Positions 1 to 10,301 are shown, counted from the stretch's first letter. The stretch is DNA of 64,000 bases from Bacteroidota bacterium (GCA_030706685.1 JAUZOA010000009.1:44643-108642); one strand, 5' to 3'. Notes: a model not told the origin generated them from the sequence alone. Translations and numbers: made by a program.

Positions 1-679
1 CAAAGATCACCGCCGATGGTTGCATACTACGGGTGATCGCGAATGTGCTATCCCATCCGTAATAATTTGTCCTGTCAATCTTTCTTAGTTCTCTTGCGCC
101 ACCATAGTAGCCATCGCCTCCATTGGCGCCATCATGCCATGAAATAAACAATGATCCGTAATTACTGTACAATTCTTTTAACTGCGCCCGGTAAATTGTG
201 ATATACCCTGGTATCCCATATTGCGGATTATTCCTGTCCCAGGGAGAACAATATACTCCTAATTGCATACCCAGTTTGTCGCAGGCTGCCCGGTATTCTT
301 TCATGATGTCCCCTTTACCGTTTTTCCAGGGACTCTTTGTGATATTATGTTCCGTAGTTTTTGTCGGCCAGAGACAAAGGCCATCATGATGCTTGGCCAC
401 CACTACCACGCCTTTGAAACCACCCGCTTTAGCGGCTCCGACGATTTGTTCAGCATTAAAATGAACAGGATTGAGAATGGCAGGATCTTCATCACCATAA
501 CCCCATTCTTTATCGGTATAGGTATCCACGCCGAAATGAATAAGGCAATACATTTCCATTTCATGCCATTTGAGTTGCGCCTTTGTTGGCAATGCTCCGT
601 AAGGTTTTGGCGGCGCCTGGCTGAATGCAAAGGAGTTTATAATAAAAGAGAAGGATATAGTTGCAACCAGTTTGTTCAT
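1..679 (-). CDS. alpha-L-fucosidase (GH29), 3' part truncated by window edge
   Basis: Absent from the ORF track because no stop lies in the window. My reverse-strand translation from 679 reads MNKLVATISFSFIINSFAFSQAPPKPYGALPTKAQLKWHEMEMYCLIHFGVDTYTDKEWGYGDEDPAILNPVHFNAEQIVGAAKAGGFKGVVVVAKHHDGLCLWPTKTTEHNI, the GH29 N-terminal signature. Confidence 0.85.
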   Translation of the reverse strand, partial: MNKLVATISFSFIINSFAFSQAPPKPYGALPTKAQLKWHEMEMYCLIHFGVDTYTDKEWGYGDEDPAILNPVHFNAEQIVGAAKAGGFKGVVVVAKHHDGLCLWPTKTTEHNITKSPWKNGKGDIMKEYRAACDKLGMQLGVYCSPWDRNNPQYGIPGYITIYRAQLKELYSNYGSLFISWHDGANGGDGYYGGARELRKIDRTNYYGWDSTFAITRSMQPSAVIF

Positions 680-742
680 TTGTAAGTTTTAAAAATCGGG
701 TACTTCGGTACCCCATATTTAATTTCACTTTTAAATTTTCGT

Positions 743-832
743 GGACTAAAGCCCATATCCAGGAGAACTTTTTAAACCCCACCCTTAAGGCCGGGGTTAT
801 AAGATAAACCCTCTGCCCCGGGCTTTAGCCCG
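743..832. repeat. palindromic intergenic element, copy A (ggactaaagccc ... ccgggctttagcccg)
   Basis: Outer inverted arms ctaaagccc/gggctttag with a GC-rich inner palindrome; second copy at 3491-3581. Confidence 0.65.
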
Positions 833-852
833 TTAGTTGAGCAATAATATTT

Positions 853-3474
853 TCATTCCACCATTATTTCATCCATAAATATCCATGATTTTGTGCCTTT
901 AAATAAATATCCTTCCGGTATATCGCCAAAAGTTTCCGCGACCACCCGTATGTACCTCGCTTTTATCTCCTTATTGCCAATGATGAATGATCTCAGGCCG
1001 GGTTCTCCCATACGCGGCACTTCGTGATTCGTATAAGTATCTGCCCATTTAAAATCTTTTCCATTTTCCGATACAAAAACCGAAACCCTTGGCGGCAAAT
1101 AAATTCCGCTGTTAGGATCCAGTAAAAAATTAACCGTGACAGAATGAATGGTTTCGGCCTTTTGTAAATCGATTGTCGCGAGTACATCCTTTCCTGAAAA
1201 ACCCAGCCATTTATTGTCTTTAAAAGCTGTAGAGCCCATCATTCCATCAGTAAGCGATGAATTTCCCGATGCCGCGTATTGAGGGGCATATTGAGATTGC
1301 AGTGTGACAGGTTTACCCAAAGCCTTGCTGACAGGAATAAGGGAACTGGCCATCGCTACCTGCTTATCATGAACAAATAATCCTGCTTGTATGGTCGCAG
1401 CCTTATTAATTAAAAATGGTTGGGTATAGTTGATGAGGGTGCTATCGCCTATCCAATATTTTATTTCAGCATCCGCCACTGTAGAAGTTATGGAAACTTT
1501 CGCGACCCTGTCCTTACCGATGGAATAGCTTATCAATGGATCCGGTGTTACCTGTACCAAATCAAACCAGGCTGTTCCGGCGGTAAGCAGGTCAAAGTTT
1601 ATAATAGCGGCGGAAAAGGAAGAATCCGATTGGAATATAAAAGAATATTGCTGCCAGTCTTTTGTCAGCTTAAATATCTTCTCCTGTCCCGGGCCTTCCA
1701 CGCCAATACGGAATGAAGGCATTTTTTCCTGCTCCTTCGCTTTCGCCCAGATTGAAACTCTATAACTGTTCTTTGCTTTTATCACAATGGGTAATAGACG
1801 GATCTTGTCCCCGCTGCTATCAACCGGTGTTGTAAGCCGCAAGCTAAACATTCCATCAACGCTTTGTCTTGGATCAGCGAAGAAACTGGCTCCTGCGTCT
1901 TCCTTTCCCGGGAAACTTTTTTTGGTGTTGCTTCCAATCGGTAACCCGGGGCTTATTATTTTTTCAAAGCCGGGGTTTAGAGTCAGGTTACCCGGATAAA
2001 CTCCCGTTGATTCCTGTATTGTTTTTCCTTTAATAAGGTAAACTCTCGTTCCCAACGCGTCAATGATATCATTTAATTTACCATTCTTGAAGGTCAGTTC
2101 ACGATTCTCAAACCAGAGGGAAGCTGTCAATGATCCCTGCTGCTGATTTCCCTGGTTATTTATTTGAATACTGACCGGCTTAGGTTTGTTTTCCTTATTC
2201 ACTGCAATAACGAGGAGATCGCCATCATGAGAAAAGGACTTTGCTACAACCATAGAATCATTAGCGCTGATGGGCGTTGCTATTTCATCAGACAATAGAA
2301 AAGAAGCCATTTGATTCACTTCAACGGCTATATCGCTGCATACTGACCAGGCTGAAACGGCCTGGGGATTCAAGTTGCCGGCCGCATGTGTATAATATTG
2401 TATTGCTTTTACCCCGTTGATCAGGCCCAGGTAGGTCATCAGCCTTATTTCTTTTGCCGTTGGTTCCCTTGCCCACATTTCCTGCCCGCCAAAAGCTTGC
2501 GGCACCAGCCATATAGATTTTTCGTGACGGAAATCCAGGTTCATTTGGTTTACAAACTGCTCAACCATATTCAAAGGGCCCGGAACGGGGTAAGGATCGG
2601 TCATCGCGATGTCCATACAGTTACGGTACAAGGAGAATTTTGAAGGCAGCATAAAAACGATGGATACCGGGTGATAAGGATCTAATTCATGCACGATCCT
2701 GTAAGCCTTCTCCAATAAAGCAGGCGGCCGGCCTTGTCCATCCGGTTCATCGTTGATATACCATGAAAGTAAAGCCGGGTGGTCACGAAAAGCAATGATT
2801 TCTTTTTTCAATATCTCTTCTTTTTCTTCTTCACTCATAGCTAAACCCTTTGCTCCGTTATGGCCTGAGCCGATCAATGAATTGACACTGTATTGTACTC
2901 TCATCCCCAATCGTGCACAACGATCCATATATGCTTTGCGCTCTTCATAAGTTTCAGGAAGATTGGATTGATAAGGAGCGATCAAAGTAAAACCATGAGT
3001 GATCTCCTGTTCCGGCAGGCGCTCAACAGGCCTGCAATAGAAACCTACCGGGAAAAAAGGAAGTCCGTCAGCAATAAGCCCACCTGTCTGGAGATCAATT
3101 TTAACTTCGTTGGCTTTGGGCTGAAGACGGACAATATCAATCGCATTCTTTTGAATGATTACACCCTTATGGGAAATGCTATAAGTTAATTCTGTTTTAC
3201 CAGGGTCAAACTGGTTCAATGGCATTTTAATGTTTAGTAAATTATTTTTTATAACTCCTGATTCGGCAACCCGTTTATTGCCATTGAAAACAGATAAGAT
3301 ATATTCACTGGGAGACGGGAGGTGCGAAATTTCCGCGATAATGATCACCTCTTTTTCCGTTGTGTAATAATTGTATTTTGAAAACACTTTCGCTTCTTGT
3401 GCCTGTATACGGGTTTGATATAATGCAAACAGCAGCATCAACAAGAACTGCATTAGAAGATAAAATCTTTTCAT
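853..3474 (-). CDS. secreted glycoside hydrolase-like protein (GH2-type TIM barrel, chitobiase-like C-terminal module, discoidin-like C-terminus)
   Basis: Signal peptide; FFPVGFY...HPALLSWYINDEPDGQGRP...YRIVHELDPYHPVSIVF resembles GH2/GH5-clan barrels; C-terminus resembles F5/8-type modules. Confidence 0.65.
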   Translation of the reverse strand: MKRFYLLMQFLLMLLFALYQTRIQAQEAKVFSKYNYYTTEKEVIIIAEISHLPSPSEYILSVFNGNKRVAESGVIKNNLLNIKMPLNQFDPGKTELTYSISHKGVIIQKNAIDIVRLQPKANEVKIDLQTGGLIADGLPFFPVGFYCRPVERLPEQEITHGFTLIAPYQSNLPETYEERKAYMDRCARLGMRVQYSVNSLIGSGHNGAKGLAMSEEEKEEILKKEIIAFRDHPALLSWYINDEPDGQGRPPALLEKAYRIVHELDPYHPVSIVFMLPSKFSLYRNCMDIAMTDPYPVPGPLNMVEQFVNQMNLDFRHEKSIWLVPQAFGGQEMWAREPTAKEIRLMTYLGLINGVKAIQYYTHAAGNLNPQAVSAWSVCSDIAVEVNQMASFLLSDEIATPISANDSMVVAKSFSHDGDLLVIAVNKENKPKPVSIQINNQGNQQQGSLTASLWFENRELTFKNGKLNDIIDALGTRVYLIKGKTIQESTGVYPGNLTLNPGFEKIISPGLPIGSNTKKSFPGKEDAGASFFADPRQSVDGMFSLRLTTPVDSSGDKIRLLPIVIKAKNSYRVSIWAKAKEQEKMPSFRIGVEGPGQEKIFKLTKDWQQYSFIFQSDSSFSAAIINFDLLTAGTAWFDLVQVTPDPLISYSIGKDRVAKVSITSTVADAEIKYWIGDSTLINYTQPFLINKAATIQAGLFVHDKQVAMASSLIPVSKALGKPVTLQSQYAPQYAASGNSSLTDGMMGSTAFKDNKWLGFSGKDVLATIDLQKAETIHSVTVNFLLDPNSGIYLPPRVSVFVSENGKDFKWADTYTNHEVPRMGEPGLRSFIIGNKEIKARYIRVVAETFGDIPEGYLFKGTKSWIFMDEIMVE

Positions 3475-3490
3475 ACTAAATTTTGTGTTG

Positions 3491-3581
3491 GGGGCTAAAG
3501 CCCATGTATGAAGAGGCTTTATAATCCCGGCCTTAAAGCCGGGATTATAAAATAAGGCCGCTACTACCGGGCTTTAGCCCC
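3491..3581. repeat. palindromic intergenic element, copy B (ggggctaaagccc ... aatcccggccttaaagccgggatt ... ccgggctttagccc)
   Basis: Nested palindromes; same layout as 743-832; overlaps the 3' end of the GH20 CDS. Confidence 0.7.
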
Positions 3582-5924
3582 ATTAGCCGGGCAACAATAA
3601 TTTTTAAACCACTCAGCAGGAATTTCCTGCGGCTCCGATCCATTTTTGCTATACTGCAATTTCAATGTATAGCCTCCCCCGCCTTCTATAAAATCGAGCG
3701 CTATACTATGCAATCCTTTTTTTAGCGCCACCTGGCCATTCTTTTCCCTGGGCGCATGCATACCATCGTTATTGACAACTTCGCGGCCAGCTATCCGCAG
3801 CACGGCTCCATCATCGCTGGTAAGATAAAAACTATAGATCCCGTCTTCGGGCACATTTATATATCCCCTGTATTGCAAAGCGAAACTTGGCGCTTCGGCT
3901 TCTTTGGGAACGATTATACCCGGTACATTAGCAAACCCATCGGGTTTATCATTCGGGATAAGCGTTGTATTTTTAAAAAATTGTTTATACCAGTTGCAAA
4001 TCAGCCCGGCATTGGCAGCAGCAACCGGTTCTGCTTCAGCCAGGCTTTCTTTCCGGTAATGCAGGCTGTAAACATCTCCCCTTTCGCCATTTGCCCTGAA
4101 TGCCGCCAGCCTGATAGTTTGTGATTGACTGATCACCAAAGGTTCGGTTAACACGCTGGAACGTGTATCGGGCTGTGTATTATCCTGCGTGTACCTGATC
4201 GTCAGGTTGTGCAGTGGTTTTTCAATTGAAAGCGTATCCTTGTCTGTAAAAGCATAATTCTCCAGTAACGGCAGATCCGGCAAACGATAATTTACCTGCA
4301 ATAAATCAAGTCTTGTATAATGAACCATTAATCGTTGTAAATAAAATTTATAATCATTGCGATGGGTCCATAATCTTTCCGCAAGAGCGGTCATCCGTGG
4401 CATGATCATATAATCGGCGCGTTTTTCAGATGGGATTTGTTCCGACCATAGATTAGCCTGCGCGCCGGTAATATTCTTAGCTTCATCTTCGGTCAAGCCT
4501 GCGGGTACCGGGTCATAATGATACACGGCTGGTAAAGAGTTTTTATCAGGTTGTTCATTAAAGTATAAGGGATTCCCGGGTGTCATGATTACTTTATTCC
4601 CGTTTTTGGCCGCCATGACAGGCGCTTTCGGCACCCATGTTCTCCAATACATGATCACCGCGGTTTTGCTGATACCTCCTTCCAGTATTTCATCCCAGCC
4701 AATAAGGGTCCGGCCCTTTTCCCTGAAGAATTCTTCCATTTTGCGGATAAAATAACTTTGCAATTCCGCTGTGGTTTTCAATCCCTCTTTTGCCATCAAT
4801 GCTTTGCATTCATCAGACTTTGCCCAGAATGAGCGATCTACTTCATCACCGCCAATATGAATATACTGGCCGGGAAAAATATCCATGATCTCGGTAAATA
4901 CATCTTTGGCAAATTCAAAAGTCGTGGGAAGACATGGGCAGACCGGTATTGAAAACAATTCACCAAAAGCGCTTTTGCCATTACAACTTAAATAATTGTA
5001 GGCGTTGATGGCCGCCATCATGTGACCGGGCATATCAATTTCCGGTATGATATCAATATGCCTTGCCGCGGCATAAGCTACTACCTCTTTCATCTCCTGT
5101 TGCGTATAATAACCGCCATATAGAATTTTCCCGTTTTTATGAATGATATGACTGGCATCAATAATGAAATCAGGGTTATCTTTTGATCGTTCCATGCAGG
5201 CGGAATCCTGTTTATTGAAAGTTCTCCAGGCCCCTTCTTCCGTCAACCTGGGGTATTTTTTTATTTCGATCCTCCAGCCCTGGTCATCGGTAAGATGAAG
5301 ATGGAGTTTGTTGAACTTGTACAAGGCCATCAGGTCAATGAGCTTTTTAAGGTAGGCTACGGAAAAAAAATGTCTTGATACATCGAGGTGCATCCCCCGC
5401 CATGCATAGGCAGGCTCATCCTTTATCGTAACAGCGGGTAAGGAAAAACTCTTTTGCAGGGGTCCATTTTTTTTCTCAACAGAAGCCGGCAATAGTTGTC
5501 GTATTGTTTGTATTGCCATGAACATACCAGCCGGTGATTTCGCGCTCAGCGTTACCTGCCGGTTAGTGATGCTGAGATGATAACCTTCAGGCGCTGTTAC
5601 AGAAGTATCATATATCAACCGGATGGCGGAGCCCTTTGTGTTTGTACTTTGTTTTAATGGTCTGCCAAAACCGGGTGCAAAAAGTTCACTTAATATACCG
5701 GCTTCATTTTTAAAAAGATGATCAGCCGGTACAAGGATCACGGTCGCGGGAGTAACAATAAAATGACCCTGGCCCGATGCCAGGTTTGCCGGGTAAGGTA
5801 TGAGCGGGTATTGAATGACATCCTGCTGCGCATTGGCGGCGCCGTTGCAGGTAAACAGCAACCAACAGAAAACGCGGCCTATCCACCGGTTATATTTTTC
5901 CTTTATAATACTATTGCTCTGCAA
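3564..5924 (-). CDS. beta-N-acetylhexosaminidase (GH20) with C-terminal PA14-like domain
   Basis: YAWRGMHLDVSRHFF, LHLHLTDDQGWRIEIKKYPRL, IPEIDMPGHMMAAI, IHIGGDEVDRSFW; PA14-like YFLTSDDGAVLRIAGREVVNNDG segment. Confidence 0.93.
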   Translation of the reverse strand: MQSNSIIKEKYNRWIGRVFCWLLFTCNGAANAQQDVIQYPLIPYPANLASGQGHFIVTPATVILVPADHLFKNEAGILSELFAPGFGRPLKQSTNTKGSAIRLIYDTSVTAPEGYHLSITNRQVTLSAKSPAGMFMAIQTIRQLLPASVEKKNGPLQKSFSLPAVTIKDEPAYAWRGMHLDVSRHFFSVAYLKKLIDLMALYKFNKLHLHLTDDQGWRIEIKKYPRLTEEGAWRTFNKQDSACMERSKDNPDFIIDASHIIHKNGKILYGGYYTQQEMKEVVAYAAARHIDIIPEIDMPGHMMAAINAYNYLSCNGKSAFGELFSIPVCPCLPTTFEFAKDVFTEIMDIFPGQYIHIGGDEVDRSFWAKSDECKALMAKEGLKTTAELQSYFIRKMEEFFREKGRTLIGWDEILEGGISKTAVIMYWRTWVPKAPVMAAKNGNKVIMTPGNPLYFNEQPDKNSLPAVYHYDPVPAGLTEDEAKNITGAQANLWSEQIPSEKRADYMIMPRMTALAERLWTHRNDYKFYLQRLMVHYTRLDLLQVNYRLPDLPLLENYAFTDKDTLSIEKPLHNLTIRYTQDNTQPDTRSSVLTEPLVISQSQTIRLAAFRANGERGDVYSLHYRKESLAEAEPVAAANAGLICNWYKQFFKNTTLIPNDKPDGFANVPGIIVPKEAEAPSFALQYRGYINVPEDGIYSFYLTSDDGAVLRIAGREVVNNDGMHAPREKNGQVALKKGLHSIALDFIEGGGGYTLKLQYSKNGSEPQEIPAEWFKNYCCPANGAKAR

Positions 5925-7755
5925 CGGTCAATTGATTTAAAATAGGATCCTGCAATGCAGTTAATGAAGTATGCCCTTGTTTTAATTCATCAAAAACTAC
6001 TATTTCATTCACTCCTTTTTTCAACCATCCTGCCGGTACATACAGTGTTTGTTGCGGGCCTGTTTGCCAGTACTTGCCAATGTTCAGCCCGTTCAAAAAA
6101 ACAAAGCCCTTGCCAAAAGAGCGCATATCCAGGTATGTGTCACCTGTTTCAGTCAGCGTAAAATATCCCTTGTATAAGCCGGGTTGGGACCCGGGCGTTT
6201 TCACTTTGAATTTAATAGTATTCAAATCGCTGAACGGGAAGCTGTACATTTTCCAGTCAGCTATTTCAGTACCGTTTAAAGTAACTCTTTGCAGGATGCC
6301 TTTGCGATTATCTGTTAAATAGGGGCCATAATTAATACGACCGTTGTTTTCAACCCATATATCCAGCATCGCATTTTGCAGAATATCGTTCAGTAACAAT
6401 GAATCTTGTTTGAGTCTCCTGTCCAGTATACCCGCTTGCTTACCATTGATATAAATAATAGCATAATCTCTTAGCCCCCCGATTTTTAAATAGCCCGGTT
6501 TTGCCTGTTTAATAACGGAGCGATATAAAACAAAACCATAGGCCTGGTCAATGGCTTCGAAGCATAGTGGTGTTTTGGATAAAACAGGTTTGGGCAGATT
6601 GTCAAACACGCCGGCGAATTGTGTGAACAAGATATTTGTAATGGCAATTGTTTTTTTCTTCACCGGCACCGCAGGTAAGGTTGATCCGGGTGGTAAATGC
6701 TTCGCTATTATTTCCCGGAACTTAAAATACTTTTCTGTAGGGTTGCCCGCTTCATCCAGTGGCGCATCATAATCATAACTGGAAACCTGTGGCGCATAAG
6801 GCTGATCAATGTTCATATTGGCCCCGTTCATAAAATCGCGGGTAGTGCCGCCGTGAAAAACATACATATTGACGGATATGCCCGCGCTTAAAATTTTATC
6901 TAATTTCTCCGCTTCCTTATCTGCCACGCCTTTTGCATGTCGTTTACCCCATTGATCAAACCAGCCGGGATACCATTCTGCTACATAATAAGGGCCTTCC
7001 CCTTCATGGTATTTATTGATTACTGCTTTCACTTCAGCCGGATCTTCCAGTCCATTTACCGCAGGCAGGTAACCAGGTAAATATCCGTTGGCCATTTTAT
7101 CGGCGCCATCACAGGTAAATAAGACTCCGTCAAAACCGGCATTCCTGAATAATTGCCGGTTCATGTCAAGGTACGTTTTATCATTGCTGTAAGAGCCGTA
7201 TTCATTTTCGATCTGTACCATCAATATATTGCCGCCATGCGTTACTAAAAGCGGGACTAATTGTTTTGCTAATTGCAGGATGTATTGAGCATAGGCCCCG
7301 GTAAACCGCTTATCCCTGCTTCTCACCTTAACCGTGCTGTCTTTAAGCAGCCACCAGGGATAACCACCGAACTCCCATTCGGCACAAACATAAGGGCTTG
7401 GGCGCAATACAACCCACAAGCCCTCTTCCCTGGCAATTTGTATAAAGGCGGCTATATTATTGTTATCGCTAAAATCATATTTACCGGGGAAAGGCTCATG
7501 AGCATTCCAGAAAACATAGGTACCGATTGTGTTCAGGCCCATCGCTTTTGCCATCTTCATCCTGTCTCTCCAATATTCTTTAGGGATGCGGGTATAATGC
7601 ATTTCGCCCGATATCATTTGAAAAGGCTTGCCATCCAGCAGGAAAGCCGTGTCGCCCAGTGAAAAACTATGTTGTTGTGTTTGGGCCGAAGCGGGTCTGT
7701 AAGCTGATGGCCCCATCATCAGAATAAAAACCAGGCTGATCCGATATATCATCAT
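5911..7755 (-). CDS. beta-galactosidase (GH35)
   Basis: MISGEMHYTRIPKEYWRDRMKMAKAMGLNTIGTYVFWNAHEP, GGNILMVQIENEYGSY, YYVAEWYPGWFDQWG. Confidence 0.93.
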   Translation of the reverse strand: MMIYRISLVFILMMGPSAYRPASAQTQQHSFSLGDTAFLLDGKPFQMISGEMHYTRIPKEYWRDRMKMAKAMGLNTIGTYVFWNAHEPFPGKYDFSDNNNIAAFIQIAREEGLWVVLRPSPYVCAEWEFGGYPWWLLKDSTVKVRSRDKRFTGAYAQYILQLAKQLVPLLVTHGGNILMVQIENEYGSYSNDKTYLDMNRQLFRNAGFDGVLFTCDGADKMANGYLPGYLPAVNGLEDPAEVKAVINKYHEGEGPYYVAEWYPGWFDQWGKRHAKGVADKEAEKLDKILSAGISVNMYVFHGGTTRDFMNGANMNIDQPYAPQVSSYDYDAPLDEAGNPTEKYFKFREIIAKHLPPGSTLPAVPVKKKTIAITNILFTQFAGVFDNLPKPVLSKTPLCFEAIDQAYGFVLYRSVIKQAKPGYLKIGGLRDYAIIYINGKQAGILDRRLKQDSLLLNDILQNAMLDIWVENNGRINYGPYLTDNRKGILQRVTLNGTEIADWKMYSFPFSDLNTIKFKVKTPGSQPGLYKGYFTLTETGDTYLDMRSFGKGFVFLNGLNIGKYWQTGPQQTLYVPAGWLKKGVNEIVVFDELKQGHTSLTALQDPILNQLTVAEQ

Positions 7756-7824
7756 GAGTAACTATTATTCAGGAAGTGCTAATTTACGAGGCATAACTAT
7801 TATTTACTATTGCCACTAAAAACA

Positions 7825-7857
7825 GTTAACTGGTATTGCAAAAGCAAACCAGTTAAC
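7825..7857 (-). terminator. strong stem-loop, probable intrinsic terminator of the upstream SusC/D operon
   Basis: gttaactggt-a-ttgc-aaaa-gcaa-accagttaac; on the minus strand it is followed by tgtttttag. Confidence 0.5.
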
Positions 7858-8030
7858 CATGCTTATAAACGACTGCTTGCTTCCTGCCGATAATTGCCTG
7901 TGCTTAATGACTAATCACCAGGTAAAGACTTTGCTGAAATATATCCGGTTAAAATTGCTGCATCTTTCTTAACTATCCGGGCCTGAACCTGGTGAAAGTC
8001 ATGGCTAAAAAGCAAACCAGAGCCTCACTC

Positions 8031-9035
8031 TTATTGTACAGCATTTACTTCCCCAAAGCCTACCCTGCTGCCGCTCACCCATGCCGAAATATCAAACCTG
8101 AAATATTGAGCCGTTGGCGGAGCAAGGAAGTTCACTCCTTTCAGATCAGGGCTGGCAGCGGTTGATCCTGTTGCCGGGCCTGTCCCTTTCCATATTCCCT
8201 GTACCGTCCATGTCACATTATCATTGCTTGTAGAAATGGTCATCTGCGTTGCATTTTCCGATGCGGATACATAATTGGGAACAATTTGAAATCCCTTTAC
8301 CGTTTGCTGGCTTCCCAGATTGATGATCGCCCATTTCGCAGCTGTAGAACTATTACTGGATCTCCAGGATGTACTGTTATTCCCATCTATCATGGCGGGT
8401 CCAAGTGCTCCTGAAGTGGTATTACTTACTGTCACGCTCCAGGCTGTTCTGCTCATCAGGGTCCCGGTCAATGATGTCTGGACCGAGTCTACATTCGTAT
8501 ATATGTATGGAACATATAAATAAGCAGTAGCCTTGTTGGTACTGATGCCTACACCTTTATCTTCGCTCCCGATTTTTGTAACGGTAAGCGGCAGCACATA
8601 CCCATTCGTATCTGTAAGCGCGCGGACATTCGTGATTTCAATTTTAATCGGGTCTGATGCCAGCGTACCGGCATTTATTTTATGCTGGTAGCCGCTGACT
8701 GTATACGTATTTGCCGGCAGCAACAAACATTTTTTATTATTATCCTTGTTGAATTGACCGACAAACCGGTCATCCGGGTAGATATATACATCCACATCTG
8801 CAGGAACTTCGCGGGTGGAATATACAGGTATTTCAAAAGAAGTCTTGCCCCAGATAGATATGGGAGTTTGTGTTAAAGACGCAGCTATTGTATTATTGGC
8901 CGTACCAAAATCACCCTGGACAAATACCAGGAGTTCTTTTGATTCAAGCACATCTTTTTTACAGGAGCTTAAAAGTACCAGGGCAGTTAGTCCTAATAGC
9001 TGAATGCTTTTATTGAAAAGGTTTATCTTTCTCAT
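8031..9035 (-). CDS. DUF1735-type lipoprotein with discoidin (F5/8 type C-like) domain
   Basis: Lipobox LLSSC; DUF1735-like N-terminal repeats; SRTAWSVTVSNTTSGALGPAMIDGNNSTSWRSSNSSTAAKWAIINLGSQQTVKGFQI...YFRFDISAW. Start chosen at MRKINLF within ORF 8031..9071. Confidence 0.75.
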   Translation of the reverse strand: MRKINLFNKSIQLLGLTALVLLSSCKKDVLESKELLVFVQGDFGTANNTIAASLTQTPISIWGKTSFEIPVYSTREVPADVDVYIYPDDRFVGQFNKDNNKKCLLLPANTYTVSGYQHKINAGTLASDPIKIEITNVRALTDTNGYVLPLTVTKIGSEDKGVGISTNKATAYLYVPYIYTNVDSVQTSLTGTLMSRTAWSVTVSNTTSGALGPAMIDGNNSTSWRSSNSSTAAKWAIINLGSQQTVKGFQIVPNYVSASENATQMTISTSNDNVTWTVQGIWKGTGPATGSTAASPDLKGVNFLAPPTAQYFRFDISAWVSGSRVGFGEVNAVQ

Positions 9036-9091
9036 ACCTTCTTTTTTAATTTCATAAAAGTTTATTTGCACCTTCTACCATCCGCGCAGTT

Positions 9092-10267
9092 TTATTGAGC
9101 ACACTTATTAGCAGGATCTGAATTCCACACTACCGGCGCCTTTGTCCAGGTCATATTGCGTCCGTTGCCGGTGCGGTCAAAAAAAGTATTTCCTGAACCT
9201 TCATTAAGCTTCCAGTAGGCAATCAATCCACTGGCCGCCGCATCTACACCGCATAATCCTTCCTGAATTTCCGTTTTGGATAAGGGCCGGTTCCAGAAGC
9301 GTATTTCAGCGATACGACCAAGAAATCGTTGAGCTGTTTGATAGCCCGCATATGACATACCGAGCTCAAGCGCGCCGAATGTATATACCTGCCCGGAAGC
9401 ATCAAAACTATTATCCAATGTACCGTCTACATACAGTTTACAGGTACTGCCATCATAAACACAAGAGATGGTGTACCATCTTCCCAGGGCGAATAAGGTA
9501 TTAGAAAAAACGCTTCCCGAAGAATTGATCCATTGCAACTGGTTTTGCTGGCTGCCCGCTTCCCCGAAACGCAATAGATTAAACATGCTTTGATCCACCG
9601 GCCCCCAGTTGCATAAACGGCTGATGGGAGGGCTGCCTGTATGCCATGCATTGACGTAACACTTGACCTCGAAGGTAAAGGCTCTTACATTCGTATAAGG
9701 AGTAGGAAAAGTATCACTGTCATAAAAGTTGGGATTCTGGATATCTACAGCATTGAATTGGTTAACCCTGGCAACTTTTAGAAAAATGGTGCGGGAAGGC
9801 TCCAGTACCGCTAGCGGTCCTGTCACATTTTTAATAGTTACGGGTATGACATAAGATCTTCCGTCTACAAAATCGTTGATGGATGTAATGCGTACGGTAA
9901 CAGGATCGGATACATTCGTTCCGGTTTTAATCACGCCGCTCGTGGCGGATATATCATAGCTTCCCACCGGCGCGGGATAGTAATTGGCCGCTAGTTCCGC
10001 ATTGTATTTTGCGACCAGGCTCGTGTCAATTGCAAAATTTACGGTAATATCCTCAGCCACTATGCCGGTAGCCGTTGCCGTTACAGCATAAGTGGATGGA
10101 ACAGTTTCCACTGTGAATTTTACAATTTTAGTAGTTTCAGTGCCCGTTATAAGAATTACATCCGGATGTTCCGTATATTTTTTGCAGGTGGAAAAGAGAA
10201 CGGGGATGGCACAAAGCACCGCAATGGAAGAGATCCCGGAAGTATATTTTGATAAGTTCATATTCAT
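9092..10267 (-). CDS. DUF1735-type lipoprotein with LamG/concanavalin-like domain
   Basis: Lipobox-like VLFSTC; C-terminal RWYTISCVYDGSTCKLYVDGTLDNSFDASG...AEIRFWNRPLSKTEIQEGLCG. Confidence 0.75.
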   Translation of the reverse strand: MNMNLSKYTSGISSIAVLCAIPVLFSTCKKYTEHPDVILITGTETTKIVKFTVETVPSTYAVTATATGIVAEDITVNFAIDTSLVAKYNAELAANYYPAPVGSYDISATSGVIKTGTNVSDPVTVRITSINDFVDGRSYVIPVTIKNVTGPLAVLEPSRTIFLKVARVNQFNAVDIQNPNFYDSDTFPTPYTNVRAFTFEVKCYVNAWHTGSPPISRLCNWGPVDQSMFNLLRFGEAGSQQNQLQWINSSGSVFSNTLFALGRWYTISCVYDGSTCKLYVDGTLDNSFDASGQVYTFGALELGMSYAGYQTAQRFLGRIAEIRFWNRPLSKTEIQEGLCGVDAAASGLIAYWKLNEGSGNTFFDRTGNGRNMTWTKAPVVWNSDPANKCAQ

Positions 10268-10301
10268 TTGTTTTAAAAAATTTATACTAACACACGAATC
10301 T

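Noticed and set aside
263-685. 140-aa plus ORF and overlapping 403..630(-), 561..782(-) ORFs
   Set aside because: Overlap the GH29 fucosidase reading frame, which the ORF track missed because it runs off the window edge.
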